A stretch of 64,000 nt of DNA from an uncultured Oscillospiraceae bacterium (lineage in GTDB: Bacteria; Bacillota; Clostridia; Oscillospirales; Acutalibacteraceae): positions 29,979 through 93,978 of the forward strand of contig UQLR01000009.1 in NCBI GenBank assembly GCA_900541975.1, in the 5' to 3' direction. The position numbers and the translations under genes were made by a program. The notes under the pieces were generated by a model. That model saw only the letters and a list, made by a program, of their open reading frames with translations. It was not told where the DNA came from and did not search any database. Below, piece after piece: positions 24,880 through 33,211 of the stretch (its first letter is position 1; the number at the start of each line of letters is the position of its first letter).

Positions 24880-26133
24880 GTGTCGAAGCTTATGATAGAG
24901 GGATGCAACAGACTAAACGGCAGTATTTCTGTACAGGGGGCTAAAAACAGTGCGCTCCCTGTTCTGGCGGCAACACTGTTATCAGGTGACCGCTGTGTGT
25001 TACATAACTGCCCGCACCTTTCCGATGTGGAGACTTCTATCAAAATTTTACGTTATCTGGGCTGCAACGTCAGCCGCAGCGGCAGCACCCTAACTGTGGA
25101 TACACACAATATGTACCGGTATGATATACCGGATGAGCTAATGCGGGAGATGCGATCTTCTATTGTCTTTTTAGGTGCGATTATTGCCACCATGGGAAGG
25201 GCAAGGCTGTCTTTTCCGGGCGGATGTGAGCTGGGACCGCGCCCGATTGATTTGCACTTAAAGGCGTTGCGCCTGATGGGGCTGGAAATCACGGAGCATC
25301 ATGGGATTTTAGATTGCAGCGTTCCCAACGGCTTACACGGTGCAAAGGTTACGTTGTCTTTTCCAAGTGTGGGTGCTACTGAAAATATTATGCTTTCGGC
25401 TGTGCTTGCCAAGGGAACGACGATCATTACAAACGCGGCAAGAGAACCGGAAATCTGCGACCTTGCGGACTTTTTAAACGGCTGCGGTGCAAAGATTTCC
25501 GGCGCCGGCGAAGGGACCATTTTTATTGACGGTGTAGAACGGCTTACAGGAACGCAGCATACGATTATTCCGGACAGAATTGTAACCGCAACTTATATGG
25601 CTGCAGCGGCTGTGACCGGCGGCAGTCTGGAACTGAAACATGTTGTTCCCGCGCATCTGGGTTCTATTATTTCCGTTTTTGAAGAAGCTGGTTGTACGAT
25701 CCGGATCAGCGGAAATACACTGCATATTTTTGCACCGCAGCGGCTTAAGGCGGTAAAGTTTATAAGGACGATGCCGTATCCCGGTTTTCCTACAGATGCG
25801 CAGGCGCCTATTATGGCGATGACGGCTCTTGCAAATGGAACAAGCGTGTTTGTGGAAAATATTTTTGAAAGCCGTTATAAGCATGTGGGGGAACTGTTGC
25901 GTCTTGGTGCAAATATCAAGGTGGAAGGCAGAGTTGCTGTTGTAGAGGGCGTAAAACATTTTTACGGCGCTTCTGTGGAGGCGCTTGACCTGCGCGGCAG
26001 TGCCGCATTGGTGGTAGCAGCGCTTGCGGCGGAGGGCGTAACTGAGCTTAAGGGCGTAAATTTTCTGGAACGCGGTTATGAAGATATAGAGCTTTATTTA
26101 TCCAACGTGGGAGCAACGGTTAAAAAGGTGTAA
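24880..26133 (+). CDS. murA: UDP-N-acetylglucosamine 1-carboxyvinyltransferase
   Basis: 417 aa EPSP-synthase fold. The QGAKNSALPVLAATLL segment and the active-site loop GGCELGPRPIDLH are present, with the catalytic Cys at residue 116, so it should be fosfomycin-sensitive. It catalyses the first committed step of peptidoglycan synthesis. The GTG at 24880 lies nine bases after GGAAAGG and gives the expected N-terminus; other starts (TTG 24859, ATG 24892) are possible. Confidence 0.94.
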   Translation: MSKLMIEGCNRLNGSISVQGAKNSALPVLAATLLSGDRCVLHNCPHLSDVETSIKILRYLGCNVSRSGSTLTVDTHNMYRYDIPDELMREMRSSIVFLGAIIATMGRARLSFPGGCELGPRPIDLHLKALRLMGLEITEHHGILDCSVPNGLHGAKVTLSFPSVGATENIMLSAVLAKGTTIITNAAREPEICDLADFLNGCGAKISGAGEGTIFIDGVERLTGTQHTIIPDRIVTATYMAAAAVTGGSLELKHVVPAHLGSIISVFEEAGCTIRISGNTLHIFAPQRLKAVKFIRTMPYPGFPTDAQAPIMAMTALANGTSVFVENIFESRYKHVGELLRLGANIKVEGRVAVVEGVKHFYGASVEALDLRGSAALVVAALAAEGVTELKGVNFLERGYEDIELYLSNVGATVKKV

Positions 26134-26188
26134 AACAGAGAACAACCGGAGAAAGATATGGACTTCAATCTGTAAGGATGTAGAAAAG

Positions 26189-27622
26189 ATGGAAAACAAG
26201 AACAAAGGCAGCAATCAAAATCAGCAAAGCAAGCGGGCGCCCGCACAGGGGCCAGGTATGCAAAATAGCAGCCGGAAGCTGCGCAGCACAAGAAAACCGG
26301 CAGGCGAAAGAAGGACCGCGGCGGCTCCGGGCAATAAACGGGCTGCCACGGAAAAAAGCGCTGGGCGGCCTTTTTCTGGGGAAAAAGAGAAAAAACAACA
26401 GACAAAGCGCAGCTCCGCTGCGAAAACGGTGCAAAAGGCTGCGGGGAAATCAACGCGCATGCCTCAAAACGGGGGTAAGAAGGGAAATAACGCGGCAAGA
26501 AGAAGCAGAAGCGGCGCGGTAAGAAAGGCGTACACAGAGGAGCCGATTATCCGGCGGGATGATTACGGCGACGGCTTTTACACGGATGAAGTCGCCATGA
26601 AGCGAAATGCCGCTATGCAGGCCGAGGAAGAGGCAAGGATCCAGGAGGAACTCAGCAGAGAGCCGTTTTCCAGAAAAACCAGAAAGGCTATTAACATTGC
26701 CGTTTGCGGCGCAATCCTGCTGGTTATACTGATCACAGGCATTGTGCTTTCATTGACGGTGTTTTTTAAATCAGAGCAAATTGAGGTGGAAGGTTCTGCA
26801 CATTACAGTAATCAGGAGATTATTGATGCAAGCGGTCTGACGCTGGGGGAAAATTTGTTTTTAAGCGATAAAAAAACAGGGGAAGAGAAGATTAAGCAGG
26901 CGCTCCCATATGTGGAAGAGGCGAAAATTGATATACGAATCCCCGATACGATGGTCATACATATCACAGAAGCGCAGCCGGCGTATGTGATTGCACAAGG
27001 GAAAGAATTTGTGGTCATTTCCTCTGAGGGAAGGGTGCTGGAGCGAATCAGTAAAAATACATATGACGCACCGGTCATCAAAGGCTGCACGCTGGAAAAG
27101 GCCGAGGTGGGGAACGCGGCTCAGGTAAAGAATAAGAATATTATGCCGATCTTAAACGAAGTTACCGAGGTCTTGCAAAAAAATGAATTTAACGGTATAC
27201 GGGAAATTGATGTTTCAAGCACAGCCAATATTACGTTGAATTATGCAGACAGAATTCAGATTGTTCTGGGAATGCCGGAGGATATTGATTATAAAATCCG
27301 TACGGCGCAGACGATTATTAACCAGAAGCTTGCCCAGACAGATATGGGCGTTTTAGATGTCTCCGCCTGCAATGGAAGTAAAAAGGCGTCTTATTACAAT
27401 CCGGACAATACGTTGTATGCCACCGAGCCCGCTACTGAGCCCGCAACCGCTGCTACCGAGCCTGTAACAGATTATACCTGGCAGGACAGCGGTGATGGAT
27501 ATACCGACAGCTATTCCGCAGAGGGATATGACTATGACGACGGCTATTCCGACGAGGGGTATTACTATGACGACGGGTACACCGACGGAACAGACGGGTA
27601 TAACGCCGGGGTATATGCCTGA
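26189..27622 (+). CDS. divIB: cell-division protein DivIB/FtsQ with long disordered ends
   Basis: 477 aa. A very basic, disordered cytosolic N-terminus (about 1-165) is followed by a membrane helix (about 168-193). A POTRA domain comes next (FFKSEQIEVEGSAHYSNQEI to IHITEAQPAYVI), then a beta domain. The C-terminal tail of about 70 residues begins with TEP-rich repeats and becomes rich in Asp, Tyr and Gly. DivIB links the divisome with FtsL/DivIC. Both tails are much longer than in the Bacillus protein. Confidence 0.88.
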   Translation: MENKNKGSNQNQQSKRAPAQGPGMQNSSRKLRSTRKPAGERRTAAAPGNKRAATEKSAGRPFSGEKEKKQQTKRSSAAKTVQKAAGKSTRMPQNGGKKGNNAARRSRSGAVRKAYTEEPIIRRDDYGDGFYTDEVAMKRNAAMQAEEEARIQEELSREPFSRKTRKAINIAVCGAILLVILITGIVLSLTVFFKSEQIEVEGSAHYSNQEIIDASGLTLGENLFLSDKKTGEEKIKQALPYVEEAKIDIRIPDTMVIHITEAQPAYVIAQGKEFVVISSEGRVLERISKNTYDAPVIKGCTLEKAEVGNAAQVKNKNIMPILNEVTEVLQKNEFNGIREIDVSSTANITLNYADRIQIVLGMPEDIDYKIRTAQTIINQKLAQTDMGVLDVSACNGSKKASYYNPDNTLYATEPATEPATAATEPVTDYTWQDSGDGYTDSYSAEGYDYDDGYSDEGYYYDDGYTDGTDGYNAGVYA

Positions 27623-27700
27623 TCTTTCCGTGGTACCTGGGTAAAAGGCGTTGAAATCGAGAATATTTGCTGAATTTTTAAATTTTTCTGCAAGAACTTA

Positions 27701-27729
27701 TTGAAATTTTTCAGCGCTTGTGATACATT
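27701..27729 (+). promoter_or_regulatory. predicted promoter for ftsZ
   Basis: TTGAAA (27701-27706), 17-base spacer, TACATT (27724-27729). It leaves a leader of about 90 bases before ftsZ and would allow ftsZ expression independent of the dcw operon. Confidence 0.6.
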
Positions 27730-27824
27730 ATTAAATAGGCGTATAGTCGATTGGATTATAGATTGAAAACATCAGGCTTTTTTAATTGGATAAGCAATCA
27801 GATGTTGATTAGGAGGAAGTTCAA

Positions 27825-28976
27825 ATGGCATTCGAGCTTGAAAAAGAGTACAGCAACAACATCCCTGTTATTAAGGTCATTGGCGTAGGCGGCGGCGGCG
27901 GAAACGCTGTAAACCGCATGGTAAAAATGGGTGTGCGCTGTGTTGAATTTATTGCAATTAATACCGACGACCATGTTTTGCAGTTTTCCAACGCTTCACA
28001 GAAGCTTCAGATAGGCGAAAAAATTACGCATGGAAAAGGCGCTGGATCCAAGCCGGAGGTTGGCAGAGAGGCGGCGGAAGAAAACCGCGAGGAAATCACC
28101 GCTGTGCTGCAGGGGACGGACATGGTCTTTATTACTGCCGGTATGGGCGGCGGAACCGGCACGGGCGCCGCACCAATTGTTGCGGAAATTGCAAAAGATA
28201 TGGGTGTGTTGACAGTTGCCATTGTAACAAAGCCTTTTGCATTTGAGGGTAAAAAGCGTATGGAGCAGGCGGAAGCCGGTATTGCGGCTTTAAGGGAGCA
28301 TGTGGATTCGCTGATTGTTGTACCGAACGAAAGGTTGAAATATGCAAGCGAACAGCGCATTACATTAAAAAATGCGTTTGATCTGGCGGACGATGTGCTG
28401 CGTCAGGGCGTACAAAGTATTTCGGACCTGATCTTAATTCCCGGTTTGGTCAACCTGGACTTTGCGGATGTAACCGCTATCATGAACAACGCGGGTTATG
28501 CGCACATGGGAATTGGCTATGCACAGGGGAAGGACAAGGCCGAAGAAGCTGCAAGAATGGCGATTACAAGCCCGCTGCTTGAAACCTCGATTGACGGCGC
28601 CAAGGGTGTGATTGTCAATATTACGGCTTCTGCGGATATTGGGCTGGATGAAATTGATACGGCTTCCGCCATGATCACAGACCAGGCCGACCCGGAAGCA
28701 AATATTATCTGGGGTGCTGTTTTGGATGAAAATATGGAAGACGAAATGAGCGTTACAGTGATTGCCACAGGCTTTGCGTCGTTTGACGGCGGAAAGAAGG
28801 ATAATGCGTCTGCGTCCAGAATGTCGATGACCTCTTCACGGACGGAAATGCTCAGAAACCAGGCGGCCTCTGTTGCAGCGGCAAAGGATGTGGCGGCAAG
28901 AAAAACGGGCAATGTGGATGTAGCCGACGACGACGATACTTTCTATGACATTATGTCTATTTTTAACCGTAAATAA
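27825..28976 (+). CDS. ftsZ: cell-division GTPase FtsZ
   Basis: 383 aa. [15 protein letters not shown], the tubulin signature [12 protein letters not shown] (about 105-116), and the T7 loop region NLDFADV are present. A linker of about 45 residues leads to a C-terminal peptide ([16 protein letters not shown]) that could bind FtsA/SepF-type anchors. It forms the Z ring. No ftsA is present beside it. AGGAGG precedes the ATG. Confidence 0.97.
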   Translation: MAFELEKEYSNNIPVIKVIGVGGGGGNAVNRMVKMGVRCVEFIAINTDDHVLQFSNASQKLQIGEKITHGKGAGSKPEVGREAAEENREEITAVLQGTDMVFITAGMGGGTGTGAAPIVAEIAKDMGVLTVAIVTKPFAFEGKKRMEQAEAGIAALREHVDSLIVVPNERLKYASEQRITLKNAFDLADDVLRQGVQSISDLILIPGLVNLDFADVTAIMNNAGYAHMGIGYAQGKDKAEEAARMAITSPLLETSIDGAKGVIVNITASADIGLDEIDTASAMITDQADPEANIIWGAVLDENMEDEMSVTVIATGFASFDGGKKDNASASRMSMTSSRTEMLRNQAASVAAAKDVAARKTGNVDVADDDDTFYDIMSIFNRK

Positions 28977-28999
28977 TAAAGTGTAAAATGAAAAAAAAG

Positions 29000-29036
29000 A
29001 GCAGGAGAACAGCGGCGACTTGTTTTCCTGCTTTTT
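29000..29036 (+). terminator. intrinsic terminator after ftsZ
   Basis: Twelve-base arms AGCAGGAGAACA and TGTTTTCCTGCT (29000-29011 with 29021-29032) pair with one G-U, followed by TTTTT. It ends the dcw cluster. Confidence 0.85.
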
Positions 29037-29065
29037 GTATGTGCAAACGGAAAGAGGGTTTTTGT

Positions 29066-29884
29066 GTGCAGATAGATACAATTGATAAGGGAAAAGCTTT
29101 TGATTTTGGAAACACAGCGCGGGAGTACGGAAAATACAGGGATATTTACCCGCAAAGTATGTATAATAAGCTTTATGCCTTTGGGATTGGCAGGTCGGGG
29201 CAAAAAATACTGGACCTGGGCAGCGGCACGGCTGTGCTGCCGCGCAATATGTATGCTGCAGGCGCGAGCTTTACCGCGACAGACCCTTCCCGGGAGCAGC
29301 TGGCTGCAGGCAAAAGGCTTGCAGAAAGGGCCGGCATGGATGCAATTGCGTTTCAAGTGTGCGCCGCGGAGGATACCGGTTTTGCAGACAGGCAGTTTGA
29401 CGCGGTAACCGCCGCGCAATGCTTTTGGTATTTTGACGTAAAGCGCGCAGTGCCGGAAATTGCGCGTGTTTTGCGGCCCGGCGGGGCGTTTTGTAAAATT
29501 TCCATGGAATGGCTGCCGTTCGAAGATGCCGTTGTAAAGGAAATGGAAGCGCTTGTACTGCAGTATAATCCGGACTGGACAGGAGGCGGGTTTTGCCCGG
29601 GCGTCTATTCGTTTCCAGCGTGGGCGAAACCGCATTTTACATTGGAGACTGTCCATGTATATAAAGAGAAAATTGTCTTTGCTAAAGACGCATGGCGCGG
29701 CAGAATCCGGACCTGCAGGGGGGTGGGTGCAAGCCTGCCGGAAGAAAGGGTGCGGGCGTTTGACCGTGCGTACAAGGCACTTTTGTCAAAATACCCCGGC
29801 AACACGGTTGCGATCCGGCATCAGATTCAGATAGAAGTTTACAGGCGCATGGAAGAGCCCGCCAACCGGACCGCGCCGCAATAA
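29066..29884 (+). CDS. class I SAM-dependent methyltransferase
   Basis: 272 aa. Motif I ILDLGSGTAVLP, a motif II-like acidic strand (TDPSREQL), and FDAVTAAQCFWYFD with VLRPGG (motif III/post-III) define a UbiE/Methyltransf_11-type small-molecule methyltransferase. The substrate is unknown. I placed the start at GTG 29066 after GAGGG; the frame extends upstream into the ftsZ terminator, which cannot be coding. The stop sits at the edge of the cysK terminator hairpin. Confidence 0.85.
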   Translation: MQIDTIDKGKAFDFGNTAREYGKYRDIYPQSMYNKLYAFGIGRSGQKILDLGSGTAVLPRNMYAAGASFTATDPSREQLAAGKRLAERAGMDAIAFQVCAAEDTGFADRQFDAVTAAQCFWYFDVKRAVPEIARVLRPGGAFCKISMEWLPFEDAVVKEMEALVLQYNPDWTGGGFCPGVYSFPAWAKPHFTLETVHVYKEKIVFAKDAWRGRIRTCRGVGASLPEERVRAFDRAYKALLSKYPGNTVAIRHQIQIEVYRRMEEPANRTAPQ

Positions 29885-29915
29885 AAAAAGCCCGCCGGGG
29901 TGCTCCCGGGCGGGC
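29883..29915 (-). terminator. intrinsic terminator of cysK
   Basis: GC-rich stem GCCCGCC/GGCGGGC (29890-29896 with 29909-29915) with further G-C pairs inside, followed on the minus strand by seven T (29883-29889). Confidence 0.85.
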
Positions 29916-29935
29916 CTGGTCTGTAAAAATAAAAA

Positions 29936-30862
29936 TCAGGTGAAAAGCGGCGTGCTGAAATAACGCTCGGCAGTGTCTGGCAGCACGGTGATAACGGTTT
30001 TGCCGGGTCCAAGCTTTTTTGCCATTTTTAAGGCGGCTGCTACGTTTGTGCCGGAGGAAATCCCGCACATAAGCCCTTCCAGGCGCGCAAGATCTTTGGC
30101 GGTTTGTATGGCTTCTTCGTCACTTACAATGTAGATATCGTCATAAATCTGTGTGTTCAGGTTGCGGGGAATCAGGCCGTCACCTATCCCCATCTGCAAA
30201 TGGGCGCCTATGGTGCCGCCTGCCAGAATCGCCGCGTTTTCCGGCTCGACCGCCCAGATGAGAATATCAGGATATTGCGCCTTGAGCACCTCGCCTATAC
30301 CGGTAATGGTGCCGCCTGTTCCTATACCGGAGCAAAAGCCGTCGATTGGCTGCGCAACCTGCTCCATAATCTCCAGAGCGGTGTGGCGCTTATGTACAAG
30401 CGGGTTTGCGGGGTTTTCAAACTGCTGCGGAACGTAAACGCGCGGGTCTTCTTTTACCATTTGCAGCGCCGTTTGCAGGCAGGTTTCTATACATTTGCCA
30501 ATGTTGCCGTCGTCATGAATTAAAATGACCTTTGCGCCGTAATGCTCAACCAGCTTTCTGCGCTCGTAGCTGACCGAGTCCGGCATAATGATCACCGTTT
30601 GGTAACCGCGTACCGCGCCCACAAGCGCCAGGCCAATGCCCTGGTTGCCGCTGGTGGGCTCTACTATGATGGTATCTTTATGGATAAGCCCGTCTTTTTC
30701 GGCCTGCAGGATCATGTTATAGGCGGTTCTGGTTTTAATCGACCCACCTACGTTGAGCCCTTCGTATTTTACAAGCACCTGCGCGCCGTTTTTGTCGGCC
30801 ATCCTGTTTAAGCGTATGACCGGCGTATGGCCAATTGCTTCGAGCACGTTGTCATAAATCAT
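29936..30862 (-). CDS. cysK: cysteine synthase family PLP enzyme
   Basis: 308 aa. The PLP lysine lies in NVGGSIKTRTA (about 37-47). The TSGNQGIGLA loop (phosphate and substrate carboxylate) and GIGTGGTITGIG are present. It makes cysteine from O-acetylserine and sulfide. The lysine motif differs from the usual NPGGSxKDR in lacking Pro and Asp; this variant occurs in a subgroup of clostridial enzymes. The start has AAAGGGGCGG before the ATG. It stands alone with its own terminator. Confidence 0.88.
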   Translation of the reverse strand: MIYDNVLEAIGHTPVIRLNRMADKNGAQVLVKYEGLNVGGSIKTRTAYNMILQAEKDGLIHKDTIIVEPTSGNQGIGLALVGAVRGYQTVIIMPDSVSYERRKLVEHYGAKVILIHDDGNIGKCIETCLQTALQMVKEDPRVYVPQQFENPANPLVHKRHTALEIMEQVAQPIDGFCSGIGTGGTITGIGEVLKAQYPDILIWAVEPENAAILAGGTIGAHLQMGIGDGLIPRNLNTQIYDDIYIVSDEEAIQTAKDLARLEGLMCGISSGTNVAAALKMAKKLGPGKTVITVLPDTAERYFSTPLFT

Positions 30863-30960
30863 AATGCCGCCCCTTTTCCATATGTAGATTCACACGAAAG
30901 AAATTATACACCGAAATTGCCGTTTGTGCAATTGCAAAGCAGAGAATAAAACCGGTTGCG

Positions 30961-30989
30961 TTGTTGTTTGCCCGCAATTGTGGTATAAT
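30961..30989 (+). promoter_or_regulatory. predicted promoter for nfo
   Basis: TTGTTG (30961-30966), 17-base spacer, TATAAT (30984-30989), 40 bases before the nfo start. Confidence 0.55.
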
Positions 30990-31028
30990 AACTACAATAT
31001 GCAATTATATGAAAGGACGGAAAAAAAC

Positions 31029-31877
31029 ATGCTGCATATTGGTTCGCATTTGTCGGCCGCCAAAGGGTTTACCCATATGGCGCAGGAGGCGGTGTCCATA
31101 GGCGCCAACACGTTCCAGTTTTTTACGCGCAACCCCAGAGGGTTTGCTGCAAAGGAGATAGACCCGGAAGATATTGCGCAGTTTCACGCATATATAGCAG
31201 ATAAAGGCTTCGCGCCAATTTTGGCGCACGCGCCGTATACGCTCAATGCCTGCTCTGCAGACGCCCGCACCAGAGAGCTGGCGCAGATGATTATGGAAGA
31301 CGACCTTAAGCGGATGGAGTATGTGCCGCATAATTATTATAATTTTCATCCGGGCAGCCATGTAAAGCAGGGGGCGGAAGCGGGCATTGAGATGATTGCG
31401 GCGCTTTTAAACAGAATTTTAAAGCCGGAGCAGACCACAACCGTGCTGCTGGAAACCATGGCGGGCAAGGGCAGCGAGGTGGGACGCAGTTTTGAAGAGC
31501 TGCGCGCAATTTTAGACCGCGTGCAGCTAAAAGAGAAAATGGGTGTGTGCCTGGATACCTGCCATGTAAACGACGCGGGGTATGACATTGTGCATAACTT
31601 GGACGGCGTTTTGGAGGAGTTTGACCGGGTGATCGGCCTGGAGCGGCTGTACGCCGTCCATCTAAACGACAGCAAAACCCCCGGCGGCAGCCATAAAGAC
31701 AGGCATGAAACCATTGGCAACGGCTATTTGGGGCTGGAGGCCATTGCCCGGGTGATCAACCACCCCAGGCTTCGGCATTTGCCGTTTTATCTGGAAACGC
31801 CGAACGACCTTGCGGGTTATGCGCAGGAGATCCGGCTTTTGCGGGGCCTGTATCAGGAAGACGGCGCACCGGCATAG
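31029..31877 (+). CDS. nfo: deoxyribonuclease IV (AP endonuclease Nfo)
   Basis: 282 aa TIM-barrel nuclease. Zn ligands occur in the conserved places: [56 protein letters not shown]. It cuts DNA 5' to abasic sites in base-excision repair. The ATG at 31029 follows GAAAGGACGG; an upstream in-frame ATG at 30924 would place the promoter inside the gene and is rejected. Confidence 0.95.
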   Translation: MLHIGSHLSAAKGFTHMAQEAVSIGANTFQFFTRNPRGFAAKEIDPEDIAQFHAYIADKGFAPILAHAPYTLNACSADARTRELAQMIMEDDLKRMEYVPHNYYNFHPGSHVKQGAEAGIEMIAALLNRILKPEQTTTVLLETMAGKGSEVGRSFEELRAILDRVQLKEKMGVCLDTCHVNDAGYDIVHNLDGVLEEFDRVIGLERLYAVHLNDSKTPGGSHKDRHETIGNGYLGLEAIARVINHPRLRHLPFYLETPNDLAGYAQEIRLLRGLYQEDGAPA

Positions 31878-31904
31878 CGGGCCGCGCGCCGTTTACAGGC
31901 GGGC

Positions 31905-32089
31905 TTATTCTTTTTTATACCTTTGCTGTAAAATTTTCAGCTGTGTCTCCAGCATGCTGGTGGCAACATTGTTAAAACTGGAATCGGTCATGCTTGCAAT
32001 TTCTTCAATACCGGCAATATAAATGGATTTACTGCTGCATTTTTTCTTTGCCGGATCCCCAGTTCATCAAAATCAAACGCAAAGCTCAT
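31905..32089 (-). pseudogene. ribbon-helix-helix protein, frameshifted copy
   Basis: The ATG at 32087-32089 (after GAAGGGAAG) opens MSFAFDFDELGIRQRKN. The later part, KSIYIAGIEEIASMTDSSFN and onward to QRYKKE and TAA at 31905-31907, is in another frame. The join is at a run of six A near 32038-32043; adding one A gives one continuous 61-residue protein. The second half matches the intact neighbour at 32240-32425 (IEE-x-TSFN pattern). Either a recent frameshift or programmed slippage would explain it. The helical region looks like a small DNA-binding RHH regulator. Confidence 0.6.
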
Positions 32090-32165
32090 AAGGCCGTGTC
32101 TTCCCTTCAAATTTGTTTTTACGTTTTTCTTTATACAAGTTGTTTTTAACCCAACGGTTTTTTCT

Positions 32166-32207
32166 GTTTATATACATTTCTTCTAATAAGTTTTTGTTCA
32201 TTTCTTA
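32166..32207. repeat. 42-bp direct repeat, copy 1
   Basis: About 42 bases containing TTCTTCTAATAAGTTTTTG, repeated with a few changes at 32490-32531. Each copy lies 65-77 bases upstream of a ribbon-helix-helix gene on the minus strand, suggesting a tandem duplication of gene plus upstream region of about 325 bases. Confidence 0.75.
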
Positions 32208-32222
32208 CGGAAGCCTTTTTAA

Positions 32223-32259
32223 AAAACCGCTGTGTGGATTTATTTCACACAGCGGTTTT
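32223..32259 (-). terminator. terminator overlapping the end of the intact RHH gene
   Basis: Fourteen-bp perfect stem AAAACCGCTGTGTG/CACACAGCGGTTTT (32223-32236 with 32246-32259), followed by T on the minus strand. The stop codon (32240-32242) lies in the nine-base loop. Confidence 0.8.
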
Positions 32260-32425
32260 CCGGTTGTTCCGGGAACAGCGTTTTTTCCAGTATAGAAACA
32301 AGCGCAAAGTTAAAACTGGTATCGTTTTTTATGGAGACTTCTTCTATTTTGTCGGCAAGCGCTTCCGGCAAGTAAACGGTTTTGTAGATGTGAGGAGTTT
32401 TTTTTCGCGGGGACACCCTGTACAT
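32240..32425 (-). CDS. ribbon-helix-helix-like small DNA-binding protein
   Basis: 61 aa. The basic N-terminus RVSPRKKTPHIYKTVYLP gives a beta strand, followed by helices ALADKIEEVSIKNDTSFNFA and VSILEKTLF: the strand-helix-helix order of RHH/Arc repressors. The start has an AAAGGAGG ribosome site. No toxin or partner gene adjoins; the neighbour downstream is a frameshifted paralogue. Such proteins often regulate their own operon or a plasmid or phage element, but the target here is unknown. Confidence 0.7.
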   Translation of the reverse strand: MYRVSPRKKTPHIYKTVYLPEALADKIEEVSIKNDTSFNFALVSILEKTLFPEQPENRCVK

Positions 32426-32489
32426 GCTTTTTCCTCCTTTCCTAAGTTTTCTTTATACGGGCTTTTATTTTACCCGCCGGCTATGATAT

Positions 32490-32531
32490 GTTTATATAGC
32501 TTTCTTCTAAAAAGTTTTTGTTCATTTCTTA
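32490..32531. repeat. 42-bp direct repeat, copy 2
   Basis: Second copy of the repeat at 32166-32207, with four or so differences. Its right part also forms the left arm of the 46-bp palindrome at 32510-32555. Confidence 0.75.
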
Positions 32532-32555
32532 TAAAAGAAATGAACAAAAACTTTT
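32510..32555. repeat. 46-bp palindrome (21-bp perfect arms, ATAA loop)
   Basis: The left arm (32510-32530, AAAAGTTTTTG at its start) and right arm (32535-32555) pair perfectly. AT-rich throughout. It lies between the intact RHH gene and the unknown gene at 32598, which points left as well. It may be a terminator for the minus-strand pfkB unit, or an inserted inverted copy of the direct repeat. Confidence 0.8.
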
Positions 32556-32597
32556 CTGTCCGCGTAGCGGCTTTTCGTTCTATGCTGGATTGTTTAT

Positions 32598-33146
32598 TTA
32601 AATGGAATACCCATCCTCCGGCTTAATCCCGCACAGCAAAAGCGTACCGCACACGGCAAGCAGCGGGTAAACTTCTGTCTTTTCAGAAAGATGCGCAATA
32701 AAATCGTGTGGCTCGTATGCTTCCCCGTTTATGGAAGTCAGCTCGCGCTGCAGGCTGATGGTGGCGCGCGCATCGTCCAGGCTTGCAATGCTTAAAGTGT
32801 CGCGCAGGCCGGTGCCGCAGGTAATGGCGATATGGCTTGCGTCTTTCAGGCGGGAAACCGCCTTTTTATTATTGCTTTCCAAAACGGGGATCAACCCCTG
32901 AGAAAGCGGAAAACTGCCCGCGCTTTTAAAATTTTCGTCAAATACCAAAACGCCCTTTGCGCTGCCGGCGCGTGGCGCGCTGTGCGTACAAAAAAGCGTA
33001 AAGCGCGGGTCTTTGCAGCTTGTATACAGGGTGTTGCCAAGCATACCCTGCACGCCGCCATAATTGGAAAGCGCGCGCAAAAAGGTATGGTGCAGGCTTT
33101 GATCCCTGCGGCAGGAGCATAACACGACAACGGGCATAAGAATCAT
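32598..33146 (-). CDS. protein of unknown function next to a PfkB kinase
   Basis: 182 aa. I do not recognise the family. It starts MILMPVVVLCSCRRDQS and contains a GGVQGMLGNTLY segment, a beta-alpha pattern and a few scattered cysteines (6 in all). There is no clear signal peptide; the short hydrophobic N-terminus fits a buried beta strand. It lies 65 bases after pfkB on the same strand, so the two are probably co-expressed. The ribosome site is weak and ATG 33137 is an alternative start. Confidence 0.6.
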   Translation of the reverse strand: MILMPVVVLCSCRRDQSLHHTFLRALSNYGGVQGMLGNTLYTSCKDPRFTLFCTHSAPRAGSAKGVLVFDENFKSAGSFPLSQGLIPVLESNNKKAVSRLKDASHIAITCGTGLRDTLSIASLDDARATISLQRELTSINGEAYEPHDFIAHLSEKTEVYPLLAVCGTLLLCGIKPEDGYSI

Positions 33147-33211
33147 CCATTTCTATTGTATTATGTAGCATTGCGTTTATTATTTGCCTTTGCCGCCGTT
33201 GTATACGCCTG

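Noticed and set aside
28943..29656. Minus-strand frame of 237 codons opposite the methyltransferase gene
   Set aside because: It crosses the ftsZ terminator, and its composition is of the antisense type; the plus-strand gene has clear SAM motifs.
32240..32425. Type II toxin-antitoxin pair based on the RHH protein
   Set aside because: No toxin-like gene lies directly beside it; the neighbour is a second RHH copy and the next gene is far and of unknown type.
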